Assembly: GCA_900771185.1 (NCBI GenBank)
Contig: CAAGND010000027.1
Span: forward strand, 1-38,596
Length of the DNA stretch: 38,596 nt
Direction: 5' to 3'
Origin: Clostridia bacterium
GTDB lineage: Bacteria > Bacillota > Clostridia > Oscillospirales > Acutalibacteraceae
The position numbers and the translations under genes are program-made. A model generated the notes under the pieces. It made no database searches. It saw only the letters and a list, made by a program, of their open reading frames with translations, and was not told where the DNA came from. Shown here one piece after another: positions 30,569 through 37,162 of the stretch; the stretch's first letter is position 1; every line of letters starts with the position of its first letter.

Positions 30569-31204
30569 TTACACATTTTTAACGCTGTCTTTGATTATTA
30601 CCAGACCGCCCTTGGGGCCGGGGATGCCGCCCTTGATAGCGATGAGGTTGTTTTCCGCGTCAACCTTGACAATGTCAAGATTCTGAACGGTCACTCTCTC
30701 GTGACCGAGATGACCTGCAAGCTTCTTTCCCTTGTAGACTCTTGAGGGATCGCTGCACGCGCCGAGTGAACCGGCATGTCTTGCGTTGGGTCCTGTACCG
30801 TGGCTCATCTTGAGTCTGGAGAAGTTCCATCTCTTGATGGCGCCTGCCGTTCCCTTACCCTTGCTTGTGCCCACAACGTCAACATGGTCGCCTGCGGCGA
30901 ACACGTCAGCCTTGAGGATGTCGCCTACATTGAGGCTTTCCTGATTGTCGAGTTTGAACTCTCTGAGAGCCTTCTTGGGGGCTGTGTCAGCCTTCTTGAA
31001 GTGGCCCTGCATGGGCTTGTTAACTCTCTGAACTTTGACGTCACCGAAGCCGAGCTGAACAGCCTCGTAGCCGTCGTTTTCAACAGTCTTCTTCATCACG
31101 ACCGAGCAGGGACCCGCTTCGACAACAGTTACGGGAACAACGTTTCCGTTTGCATCGAAAATCTGAGTCATGCCGATCTTCTTACCGATGAGAGCTTTTT
31201 GCAT
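30569..31204 (-). CDS. rplC: 50S ribosomal protein L3
   Basis: L3 is an early assembly protein whose loop approaches the peptidyl transferase centre. The 211 residues have MQKALIGKKIGMTQIFD, SKGKGTAGAIKRWNFSRL and the SHGTGPNARHAGSLGACSDPSRV loop, with the Gln-methylation-site region changed to Ala at AGSLGAC in common Gram-positive style. A 96-nt spacer with palindromes separates it from rpsJ. Confidence 0.97.
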   Translation of the reverse strand: MQKALIGKKIGMTQIFDANGNVVPVTVVEAGPCSVVMKKTVENDGYEAVQLGFGDVKVQRVNKPMQGHFKKADTAPKKALREFKLDNQESLNVGDILKADVFAAGDHVDVVGTSKGKGTAGAIKRWNFSRLKMSHGTGPNARHAGSLGACSDPSRVYKGKKLAGHLGHERVTVQNLDIVKVDAENNLIAIKGGIPGPKGGLVIIKDSVKNV

Positions 31205-31300
31205 AATTCCTTTCTCCTCCTTAAGGTTATTGGTTGGCTTTCACCAACATGACCTGCGGCGCTTCATCATAGCTGCGTTCAGAACGCATTATATAATGTA
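31205..31300 (-). other. rpsJ-rplC spacer with palindromes
   Basis: The 96-nt gap is the largest inside the ribosomal run. It contains the 15-bp palindrome TGCGTTCAGAACGCA (31274-31288), the self-complementary ATTATATAAT (31288-31297) and a small stem GTTGG/CCAAC (31233-31248) just before the rplC binding site. It may be an mRNA-processing or regulatory site; no T-run follows the stems. Confidence 0.45.
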
Positions 31301-31612
31301 TTAGAGTTTGATCTCTATATCGACGCCTGCGGGAAGCTCAAGACCAGTGAGAGCCTCAACTGTTTTTGCTGAGGGTCTGATGATGTCTATAAGCCTTTTG
31401 TGTGTACGCTGCTCAAACTGCTCGCGGGAGTCCTTGTACTTGTGGACTGCGCGAAGAACCGTGACAACTTCCTTCTCTGTCGGGAGCGGTACGGGACCCG
31501 AGACCTGAGCATCCGTTCTTTTCGCGGTCTCAACAATCTTTTCCGCCGCCTTGTCAACAAGGTTGTGGTCATAGCCCTTGAGTCTGATTCTGATTTTTCC
31601 CTTTACTGCCAT
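31301..31612 (-). CDS. rpsJ: 30S ribosomal protein S10
   Basis: S10 lies in the small-subunit head and, as NusE, in antitermination complexes. The 103-residue protein starts near GKIRIRLKGYDHNLVDKAAE and has the ending GLELPAGVDIEIKL, with the HKRLIDI motif. AAGGAGG lies 7 nt before the ATG. It is the first gene of the 31-gene ribosomal run; rpsL, rpsG, fusA and tuf, often upstream, are not here. Confidence 0.98.
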   Translation of the reverse strand: MAVKGKIRIRLKGYDHNLVDKAAEKIVETAKRTDAQVSGPVPLPTEKEVVTVLRAVHKYKDSREQFEQRTHKRLIDIIRPSAKTVEALTGLELPAGVDIEIKL

Positions 31613-31926
31613 TTTTACGCCTCCTTAGAAATTGGCGGGCATTGCAAAAACTTTCAACGCTTCCGGGTGTTTCCTCGTTTTCCGTTTTAAAAACCGGAAA
31701 ACGATATTTCCGGGATGCAAAAAAGCAGATGCAATTGCTGCTGCCGAAAGCCAAGGTGCGAGGGAAACGCACCCGGTTGTGACAGACAGACCTGTTTCGC
31801 CCGGTTTTAAAATCGGACATACTCCGCAGAAATTCCCCGTTTCAAAGAACGGCCACCTTCTGCATCATCGCATATCAGCGTGCAATGGATTTTTGGGCAT
31901 AGATACCCCTTTGCCCATAAGCACGC
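31613..31926 (-). promoter_or_regulatory. long structured leader of the S10 cluster
   Basis: From the likely start near 31926 to the rpsJ ATG there are about 310 nt with no credible ORF. On the RNA: a 5'-terminal two-tier stem (GCGTGC 31921-31926 with GCACGC 31878-31883, enclosing TGGGCA/TGCCCA), a GGTGCG/CGCACC hairpin (31755-31773), and a 9-bp CGTTTTCCG/CGGAAAACG hairpin (31676-31703) about 50 nt before the binding site. None is a plain terminator. Ribosomal-protein feedback is plausible but not shown. Confidence 0.55.
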
Positions 31927-31932
31927 CTAAGT

Positions 31933-31961
31933 ATAATACCACACAAAGTGTTGAAATGCAA
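31933..31961 (-). promoter_or_regulatory. extended -10 promoter of the S10 cluster
   Basis: Minus strand: TTGCAT (31956-31961), 17-nt spacer, TGG-TATTAT (-10 at 31933-31938). An A/T-rich block with T- and A-runs lies upstream (31962-31990) and could serve as an UP element for alpha. It is the only strong promoter seen for the 15-kb ribosomal run. Confidence 0.78.
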
Positions 31962-32123
31962 GCATTTTTTAAAGTTTTTTGCATATTTTTCAGTCGGGTT
32001 CAAATTCCGAAAAACGCACAACAATATATTGTATTTTTGCGCAAAAAGAGAACAAAATGCAGTAATCCGTCCACCGCTTGCGCCTGTTAAAGCTTTGGTT
32101 GACAGCTTTCAAGCTCTGATATA

Positions 32124-32153
32124 TTGACCTTTCGCGCCCGCTCATTTTATAAT
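32124..32153 (+). promoter_or_regulatory. sigma-A-like promoter of unknown target
   Basis: TTGACC (32124-32129), 18-nt spacer, TATAAT (32148-32153). A further TTGACA lies at 32099. No plus-strand gene follows before the convergent PHP gene, so it may drive a small RNA of about 200 nt or a very small protein. Confidence 0.6.
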
Positions 32154-32342
32154 GATAACGCAAAACAAATCGATTCGCGCCTCGTGTCATCATCCATAAA
32201 GGTTTACTCCTTCATACCTTTTATTATCACCTATCGCCTTTACCGGGCACTGATAACGGCTATTGCGCTCCTTGCTGCGGGCGCAGTCTGCATTATAAAA
32301 TACCGTGCGAGCATGAAAAGGTAATAAAGCTATATTTAATCG

Positions 32343-32378
32343 ACAAAGCCGCGCCCATACGGGTGCGACCTTGTTTCA
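32343..32378. terminator. hairpin terminator after the PHP gene
   Basis: ACAAAG-CC-GCGCCC (32343-32356), ATAC loop, GGGTGC-GA-CCTTGT (32361-32374), then TTCATC. T-runs are short on both strands, so efficiency is uncertain; it could end both the PHP transcript and the plus-strand transcript from 32160. Confidence 0.5.
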
Positions 32379-32393
32379 TCATATTGAGTTTGC

Positions 32394-33155
32394 TCACAGC
32401 AATATCCGTTTCAGCTCATCGGAGTATTTCTCCGGGTCTACACGGTCAAGTGAATGAGTGTCCATTCCGAGGTTGAACACAACTCCTACCTCTCTGCCGA
32501 TATTGAAAAATCTGCGGTAGAACACCGGGTCACTGAGTATCGCGCCCACATTCAGCTCCCATGCCGTCTGCACCCTTTTTGAAAGTTCCATCGCCTCGGC
32601 TATGCGTTCATCATCGAACGCCGCCGTCACGGTGCAGGGGTCACCGCCTATGTCCTCTTCAACATACTCAATAATATACTTTCCGACGAACGGATGAGCT
32701 ATGCAGTCCGCACGCTCCGCCAGCAGCAGCGCATTTATGTTTTCAAAGCATCGGTCAATATAGCCTTTTAGAGATCTGTCCTCCGGATGCACCCAGGTGT
32801 CCTGATGATAGTGGTTGCAGGAATACAGGCGATAGTCAAACGAGGCGTTCTCCTCATCCGTGTCGGAAAATTTGCCCACATCATATGATGAGAGCTCCCC
32901 GCCCACAAGGACTTTAAAGGGCAGCTCCCTGCCGCGAAGTCCCTGCCTTATGACCTTCACATTATCCTCAAAGCCCTTTTCAAAAGGCTGATGATGGTCG
33001 GTTATCGCGATGGTTTTGAGATTTGTTTTCATCGCCTCGTCAAGAATATTATCAAGCGTCATGTTCCTCTTAGCACAGCGTGAAAAGGTGGTATGTATAT
33101 GCAGATTTTCATGCGCCAGTTCGTCAATGTCATATATGGCTCCGTGAAGATACAT
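32394..33155 (-). CDS. PHP-domain metal-dependent phosphoesterase
   Basis: PHP proteins hydrolyse phosphoesters with a cluster of metal ions. The 253-residue product shows H19-x-H21 (NLHIHTTFS), the AITDHHQP motif (D53, H54, H55), a later YSCNHYHQDTW segment, and GMDTHS close to the C-terminus, matching the family's His/Asp ligands. It is a stand-alone PHP protein, not part of DNA polymerase; its substrate is unknown (histidinol-phosphate-like or nucleotide substrates are possible). The frame is open upstream, but ATG 33155 has GGGAGGA about 6 nt before it. degV and its terminator lie upstream. Confidence 0.85.
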   Translation of the reverse strand: MYLHGAIYDIDELAHENLHIHTTFSRCAKRNMTLDNILDEAMKTNLKTIAITDHHQPFEKGFEDNVKVIRQGLRGRELPFKVLVGGELSSYDVGKFSDTDEENASFDYRLYSCNHYHQDTWVHPEDRSLKGYIDRCFENINALLLAERADCIAHPFVGKYIIEYVEEDIGGDPCTVTAAFDDERIAEAMELSKRVQTAWELNVGAILSDPVFYRRFFNIGREVGVVFNLGMDTHSLDRVDPEKYSDELKRILL

Positions 33156-33216
33156 GTTTATCCTCCCATACAAAATTTTCAATTTTTCGTTTCCGAAACT
33201 TAATTGATTTTTGCAA

Positions 33217-33255
33217 AAAACGCCGGCTCTCGCGGACAACGGGAGACGGCGTTTT
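33217..33255 (-). terminator. degV terminator
   Basis: AAAACGCC (33217-33224) with GGCGTTTT (33248-33255) and an inner CTCTC/GGGAG stem (33227-33245). Both strands end in T-runs (TTTTTTGC on minus). It lies 12 nt after the degV stop. Confidence 0.8.
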
Positions 33256-33266
33256 CTTATACGTTT

Positions 33267-34118
33267 TTACTTCACCATGAACAGAATTCCCATGCATCCC
33301 GGTCCGCAATGGCTGCTTATCGTGCAGCCCGCTCTGGCCACAAGAACCTCTTTGAAGGGCGCTGTCTTTTTTATAAGCTTGCACAGGTCATCAATCTCCT
33401 GCCGGGGCATGCCTGAATGAGTGAGAAAAATTCTTGAGAGGTCAAGCTCATCCTTGTGAGCCGCAAGCTGGTCGGCAACATACTGCTGCCTGACAGCGCT
33501 TATTTTGCCCCTGTATTTTTTTGCGACATCCAAAGTGCCCCCGTGCATCTCTATGCTGGGACGTATGCCGAGAATATTTGCTCCGAGAGCGGCTGTTGCC
33601 GAGCAGCGTCCGCCCTTTTTCATATATTCGAGCTTTTCAAGAACAAAGCTTGTGCAAGTCTTTTCCGCAAACGAGGATGCGGCGCGTGCTATTTCTTCGG
33701 CGCTCATGCCGCTGTCTCTCATCTCGCACGCCTTTATCGCCTGAAGCGCTATGCTCGAACTGAGGTGAAGGGAATCTATAACATAAACCCCGTCGAGTTC
33801 CTCTGCCGCAAGCTTCGCGTTGTTGTGCGTTGTAGATATGCCTGAGCTGAGCGAGAAATGAACCACTTGGGCACCGGCATTCAAAAACTCAGAGAAAAAA
33901 TCCGTATAATCACCTATCGGTATTGCCGAAGTGGTCGGCAGAGTGCCGTTCTCATCATAGTTTTTAAATATATCATCGGGATAAAGATCCACCCCGTCTT
34001 TATATGACTTGTCATCGAGATTAACATACATCGGGATGATGTGTATATCAAAACGTGCCGCAAGATCGCCGCCTATATCAATCGGACTGTCCGCTGTGAT
34101 GACAACTTTTTTACTCAT
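33267..34118 (-). CDS. DegV family fatty-acid-binding protein
   Basis: DegV/FakB proteins bind a fatty acid and present it to FakA kinase for phosphorylation. The 283 residues have the N-terminal VVITADSPIDIG, IIPMYVNLDDKSYKDGVDL, the TTSAIPIGDY segment, SLSSGISTTHNNA (ligand loop) and a C-terminal VARAGCTISSHCGPGCMGILF. No fakA is in the window. It has its own consensus-like promoter and terminator, so it is a single-gene unit. Confidence 0.93.
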   Translation of the reverse strand: MSKKVVITADSPIDIGGDLAARFDIHIIPMYVNLDDKSYKDGVDLYPDDIFKNYDENGTLPTTSAIPIGDYTDFFSEFLNAGAQVVHFSLSSGISTTHNNAKLAAEELDGVYVIDSLHLSSSIALQAIKACEMRDSGMSAEEIARAASSFAEKTCTSFVLEKLEYMKKGGRCSATAALGANILGIRPSIEMHGGTLDVAKKYRGKISAVRQQYVADQLAAHKDELDLSRIFLTHSGMPRQEIDDLCKLIKKTAPFKEVLVARAGCTISSHCGPGCMGILFMVK

Positions 34119-34161
34119 ACTGTTCGCTCCTTTGCTTTTTATATTTTAAAATACATTTGGT

Positions 34162-34190
34162 ATTATATCACAAAACACGTTCAATATCAA
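34162..34190 (-). promoter_or_regulatory. sigma-A promoter for degV
   Basis: Minus strand TTGATA (34185-34190), 17-nt spacer, TATAAT (34162-34167). Clear fit. Confidence 0.82.
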
Positions 34191-34223
34191 CTAATACAAG
34201 CTGATGTGATCTAAAATTATATC

Positions 34224-34251
34224 AGCCGGCGCATCTGGGAATGCGTCGGCT
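34224..34251 (-). terminator. hairpin terminator after the TIM-barrel gene
   Basis: AGCCGGCGCAT (34224-34234) and ATGCGTCGGCT (34241-34251), an 11-bp stem with one G-T pair, directly after the stop codon. The minus-strand tail (GATATAATTTTAG) is A/T-rich but not a pure T-run. Confidence 0.65.
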
Positions 34252-34256
34252 ATATA

Positions 34257-34940
34257 CTAAAAATCCGGATGAGGCTCGCCCCTGCGGTAGGCCTCCATGA
34301 TATCTTTGAACACATCTCCGTTTGACGGCGGAGTCCATGTTATGGCATTCGCGCCCGCCTCCACAGTTGCGATTATCGACTCATCAGTCGGGCCGCCCGT
34401 CGCGATTATCGGAAGATCGGGGAACTTCTCTCTGATGCTCCTGACCACCTGCGGGGTTCTCGCCGCCGCGGAGATGTTGAGTATATCCGCCCCTGCGGCT
34501 ATTCTTCCCGCAATATCCTCATTCTCATTGAGGACGGTCACAACTATCGGCACATCAACCGTGTTGTGAAGCAGTTCTATCGTCTCGTTCTTGGTCGGGG
34601 CATTGACAACAACGCCGAGCGCCCCCTGAAATTCCGCATGCAGAGCGAGGTTCACAACCCTGTGACCCTGTGTCAGCCCTCCGCCGACTCCGACGAATAC
34701 CGGCACATCGGCGGCCACCATGAGCGCCTGCGTTATAACCGGCTGCGGAGTAAACGGGTAGACCGCTATAACCGCATCCGCGTTTGTGTTCCTGATGATG
34801 CTCGCGTCCGTTGAGAAAAGAACCGATTTAATTCTTCTGCCGAGAATTTTTATCCCGCTGCACCTATATATCGGTTCCGGCACTTTAAGCATGAAATCCC
34901 GCAGACTGCCTTTAACTTCAGGTATGTTCTGATCAGACAT
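34257..34940 (-). CDS. TIM-barrel phosphate-binding protein of unknown function
   Basis: I do not recognise a specific enzyme. The 227 residues alternate strands and helices as in a ribulose-phosphate-binding type barrel: strands ADAVIAVYP, VPVFVGVGGG, GALGVVVNAP, VPIVVTVL, ADILNIS, LPIIATGG and ANAITWTPPS. The ATGGPTDESI and AITWTPPSNGD loops match phosphate-gripping loops at the ends of strands 7 and 8. The HRVVNLALHAEFQGA segment is distinctive. Similar proteins are often called only hydrolase in Clostridia. AAGGA lies 7 nt before the ATG. It is a separate unit, divergent from the flavin reductase gene. Confidence 0.7.
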   Translation of the reverse strand: MSDQNIPEVKGSLRDFMLKVPEPIYRCSGIKILGRRIKSVLFSTDASIIRNTNADAVIAVYPFTPQPVITQALMVAADVPVFVGVGGGLTQGHRVVNLALHAEFQGALGVVVNAPTKNETIELLHNTVDVPIVVTVLNENEDIAGRIAAGADILNISAAARTPQVVRSIREKFPDLPIIATGGPTDESIIATVEAGANAITWTPPSNGDVFKDIMEAYRRGEPHPDF

Positions 34941-34999
34941 TTTATCTTCCTTTCATTCCTGTCAAGCGCCGCATACTCAACGAATTTTTTTAAAACATC

Positions 35000-35027
35000 T
35001 TGCATTAACCGAAAACAGGCATATAAT
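35000..35027 (+). promoter_or_regulatory. promoter for the flavin-reductase-like gene
   Basis: TTGCAT (35000-35005), 16-nt spacer, TATAAT (35022-35027), about 120 nt before the start codon. The same A/T-rich region must also hold the divergent promoter of the TIM-barrel gene. Confidence 0.6.
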
Positions 35028-35148
35028 AATATGGTATAAACATATCAATAAATGCTCTGTACGTTAGTTTGTGAAATATTATTATATCATAGACACAAAC
35101 TTCAGTCAATCAGAAAATTCCCAATCACTGGATATCGGAGGAATCACT

Positions 35149-35652
35149 ATGGGCTTTGAGAAAACAGATATATGCTCTCTGCCGGAGAGCTTCACAAAAA
35201 TGATAAGGGACGACTGGGCGCTGCTCACTGCCTCGGACGGTGAAAAAATCAACACCATGACCGTAAGCTGGGGCGCTTCAGGAGAGCTGTGGGGCAAGGA
35301 TGTTGCCATAGTTTTTGTGCGCCCGCAGAGATACACATACGAATTTATGGAAAAGGGCGACAAATTCACGCTCAGCTTTTTCGGCGGCTCTCACAAAAAA
35401 GAGCTGGCACTGTGCGGTGCCAAAAGCGGGCGGGATATTGACAAGGTGTCCGAGTGCGGTTTTACGCCCGTCACTCTCGACTCCGCCCCCGCCTTTGAAG
35501 AGGCTCAGACTGTCATAGTGTGCAAAAAAATTGCCTTTCAGGATATGCAGCCTTCGGGCTTTCTGTCTCCCGATATTGACGAATGTTACTCCGCCAAGGA
35601 TTATCACCGCGTTTATGTAGGCGAGATTCTGAGCGTGTACAAAAAAAGTTAA
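35149..35652 (+). CDS. flavin reductase-like domain protein
   Basis: Proteins of this split-barrel family bind FMN and act as flavin reductases or related flavoproteins. The 167-residue product has the family pattern: DWALLTASDGEKINTMTVSWG (substrate/FMN side), VAIVFVRPQRYTYEFMEK, KFTLSFFG, and the middle CGAKSGRDIDKVSECGFTP segment. The frame is open from 35071, but ATG 35149 has GGAGG 7 nt upstream. Its electron donor and acceptor cannot be predicted. It is followed directly by the 5S rRNA promoter; no terminator lies between, only an A/T-rich run. Confidence 0.85.
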   Translation: MGFEKTDICSLPESFTKMIRDDWALLTASDGEKINTMTVSWGASGELWGKDVAIVFVRPQRYTYEFMEKGDKFTLSFFGGSHKKELALCGAKSGRDIDKVSECGFTPVTLDSAPAFEEAQTVIVCKKIAFQDMQPSGFLSPDIDECYSAKDYHRVYVGEILSVYKKS

Positions 35653-35671
35653 AAAATTTTTAAAAAATTGC

Positions 35672-35700
35672 TTGACTTTTGTCGGACACGGTGGTATTAT
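35672..35700 (+). promoter_or_regulatory. strong promoter for the 5S rRNA gene
   Basis: TTGACT (35672-35677), 17-nt spacer, TGG-TATTAT (-10 at 35695-35700), with an A/T-rich run (35641-35668) upstream that could be an UP element. Transcription would start about 30 nt before the mature 5S end. Confidence 0.82.
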
Positions 35701-35737
35701 TATCAGGCACTTTGAAAGAGCGGTTTGCGTTCTTCAG

Positions 35738-35851
35738 TCGGTGTCTATGACGATGAGGGTCCACCCGTTCCCATCCCGAACACGGTAGTTAAGCTCACTC
35801 GTGCTGACAATACTCGGAGGGCAGCCTCCCGGGAAGATAGGTCGACGCCGA
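35738..35851 (+). rRNA. rrf: 5S ribosomal RNA, stand-alone gene
   Basis: The stretch has the 5S hallmarks: the terminal helix TCGGTGTC (35738-35745) with GACGCCGA (35844-35851), the conserved CCACCCGTTCCCATCCCGAA core, CACGGTAGTTAAGC, and the final ACTCGGAGGGCAGCCTCCCGGGAAGATAGG region. Exact ends may differ by a few bases. No 16S or 23S gene adjoins it; it has its own promoter and terminators, so this is an orphan 5S transcription unit. L5 and L18, its binding partners, are encoded in the same window. Confidence 0.95.
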
Positions 35852-35863
35852 CATCCATGAATT

Positions 35864-35896
35864 CAGCTTTCCAATAGGAAGGCTGTTTTCCTTATT
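35864..35896 (+). terminator. first terminator after 5S rRNA
   Basis: CAGCTTTCC (35864-35872), AATA loop, GGAAGGCTG (35877-35885), then TTTTCCTTATT. One G-T pair in the stem. Confidence 0.8.
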
Positions 35897-35954
35897 ACAG
35901 AGGACTTGCATTTGGCGCGCGGTCAGATGCAAATCCTCTGTTTTTCTTTTTTTT
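35897..35954 (+). terminator. second, stronger terminator after 5S rRNA
   Basis: ACAGAGGA-C-TTGCAT (35897-35911) pairs with ATGCAA-A-TCCTCTGT (35927-35941), followed by TTTTCTTTTTTTT. This backs up the first terminator, as is common after rRNA units. Confidence 0.88.
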
Positions 35955-35957
35955 GCC

Positions 35958-35986
35958 TTGCCGCACAGACAAAACCCGGGTATACT
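35958..35986 (+). promoter_or_regulatory. promoter for the MGMT-like gene
   Basis: TTGCCG (35958-35963), 17-nt spacer, TATACT (35981-35986), immediately after the 5S terminators. Confidence 0.65.
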
Positions 35987-36039
35987 ATATACAGATAAAC
36001 TTCTTGATAAAGCATCAGACTTCAAAAAGGATTGATAAG

Positions 36040-36351
36040 ATGAAAACGGTCTTTGAGCAGATATACGATGTTGTCCGTCAGATTCCACGTGGATGTGTGG
36101 CCACCTACGGGCAGATAGCAACTCTCGCCGGCAACCCTCACTGGTCCAGAGTGGTCGGTTACGCCCTGCACGTCAATCCGGAACCCGGGAAAATACCCTG
36201 TCACAGAGTAGTCAACCGCCTAGGCGAGACTTCAAAGGCTTTCGCTTTCGGCGGTGAGGATATGCAAAAAGCCCTCCTCGAGGAGGAGGGCATAATATTC
36301 AATGAGGACGGCAGGGTGAACCTTGCACAGTTCCAGTGGCGGACAAAATAA
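36040..36351 (+). CDS. small MGMT-family protein (alkyltransferase DNA-binding domain)
   Basis: O6-alkylguanine-DNA alkyltransferases repair alkylated guanine by moving the alkyl group to a cysteine. This 103-residue protein has only the C-terminal domain of such enzymes: the helix-turn-helix GCVATYGQIATLAG, NPHWSRVVGYAL (flipping-Arg helix) and the active-site PCHRVVNR with Cys 54. Alkyltransferase-like (ATL) proteins have the same size but Trp in place of Cys; here the Cys is kept, so activity is possible. The start ATG 36040 has AAGGA 8 nt upstream; an open frame before it lacks a site. It is a single gene with its own promoter. Confidence 0.9.
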   Translation: MKTVFEQIYDVVRQIPRGCVATYGQIATLAGNPHWSRVVGYALHVNPEPGKIPCHRVVNRLGETSKAFAFGGEDMQKALLEEEGIIFNEDGRVNLAQFQWRTK

Positions 36352-36401
36352 ATTACGCAAAGTAAATTACCGTTATCCACCAAAGTCTTTCATTCTGACA
36401 C

Positions 36402-36429
36402 CGGCAAAAAGCTTTACGCTTTTTTGCCG
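36402..36429. terminator. hairpin between convergent MGMT-like gene and thiT
   Basis: GGCAAAAAGC (36403-36412) pairs with GCTTTTTTGCC (36418-36428), one extra T bulged, closed by C-G. It overlaps the last codons of thiT and has A/T-rich upper stem on both strands, so it may end both transcripts. Confidence 0.6.
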
Positions 36430-37079
36430 CTGATCTGCGGGATCTTGCCGATTATCAGAGCAACCACAGCCGTGATGATAATTTCGGGAATCATATAGAG
36501 GCCGTTGTAGAAAATCGAGTAAACAAGAGCAAGTCCGTTGCCGCTGAAGGTCTCGAGTATCTTGCTGCCGATGGCATAGAAGCCCTCCTGAGTGAAGAAC
36601 CACTCAGCCCATGAGCCGAAGAATATGTAGCCGGAAACAATGTGTGCAAGATAGCGCAGGCTCAGAGCGACTATTGAGCCGAGGCACAGACCGACCGAGG
36701 GGCTTTTAATCTTGTTCCTGAATATGCCGCCGAAGCCGATAACCGTGTACGCTATGATATAGTCGATGAGGCAGACGCTTATGGCCTTCCAAAGCACCAT
36801 GTAGCTGTCAGAGTCGGGCAGGAAAAACGCGGATACTGTTCTGAAGCCCAGAAGCATCTGAATGAGCGCATAGATAAAACCGCTTGCGAGACCCCATTTT
36901 GTGCCGTTACGGTAAGCTATGAGCACAATGGGAAGCATGCTGCAAATTGTGAAACCGCCGCCGAAGGGCAGGTTCAGGAACGGGATGAAGCTGCACACCA
37001 CGTTGAGCACGGTAGCTATCGCTATCATCAGTGCGCTTTCAACAACCGTCTGTGTTGTTGACTTTTGAGTTTTCGCCAT
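36414..37079 (-). CDS. thiT: thiamine ECF transporter S component ThiT
   Basis: ThiT binds thiamine with high affinity and works with the shared ECF ATPase/EcfT module to import it. The 221-residue protein has about six membrane segments (for example SALMIAIATVLNVVCSFI, GLASGFIYALIQMLLGF, AYTVIGFGGIF, ALVYSIFYNGLYMIP). The identification rests on this topology, the FGGGFTICSMLPIVLIAYRNG-like stretch typical of the family and the TPP riboswitch in its leader. AGGAGAG lies 6 nt before the ATG. The ECF module genes (ecfA1, ecfA2, ecfT) are not next to rplQ here, where they often lie. Confidence 0.92.
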   Translation of the reverse strand: MAKTQKSTTQTVVESALMIAIATVLNVVCSFIPFLNLPFGGGFTICSMLPIVLIAYRNGTKWGLASGFIYALIQMLLGFRTVSAFFLPDSDSYMVLWKAISVCLIDYIIAYTVIGFGGIFRNKIKSPSVGLCLGSIVALSLRYLAHIVSGYIFFGSWAEWFFTQEGFYAIGSKILETFSGNGLALVYSIFYNGLYMIPEIIITAVVALIIGKIPQISGKKA

Positions 37080-37103
37080 TTTGATCTCTCCTAAAAAGTA
37101 TTA

Positions 37104-37137
37104 ACGCCCACAGAAACTCTGCGGGCGTCTTTTTCTT
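37104..37137. terminator. hairpin between TPP riboswitch and thiT
   Basis: ACGCCCACAG (37104-37113) and CTGCGGGCGT (37119-37128) form a 10-bp stem with one G-T pair. On the minus strand it is followed by TAATACTTTTT and then the thiT binding site; on the plus strand by CTTTTTCTT. On the thiT side it is a plausible riboswitch-controlled terminator, but the T-run comes late. Confidence 0.55.
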
Positions 37138-37162
37138 ATAATATACAGCAAACGCTGTCTAT

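Larger units (their letters stand above)
31962..32393. other. gene-poor A/T-rich stretch between the S10 promoter and the PHP gene
   Basis: No confident gene. It contains the 12-bp palindrome ACAATATATTGT (32021-32032), a strong plus-strand promoter (see below) and a closing hairpin (32343-32374). An in-frame stretch 32124-32324 would encode up to 66 residues with one hydrophobic segment (ALITAIALLAAGAVCII) and a basic end, but its first codons overlap the promoter and no ribosome binding site fronts a usable start. TTATCA occurs three times, counting both strands. Confidence 0.5.

Noticed and set aside
31205..31300. Promoter for rplC using the TATAAT at 31290-31295 (minus strand)
   Set aside because: No credible -35 at 16-18 nt; left as a regulatory spacer only.
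35071..35148. Longer N-terminus for the flavin-reductase-like protein
   Set aside because: The first codon is a GTG without a binding site, whereas the ATG at 35149 follows GGAGG at good spacing and fits the domain start.
36370..36380. Near-consensus DnaA box TTATCCACC
   Set aside because: A single site between convergent genes; no second site nearby, so chance is the simplest explanation.
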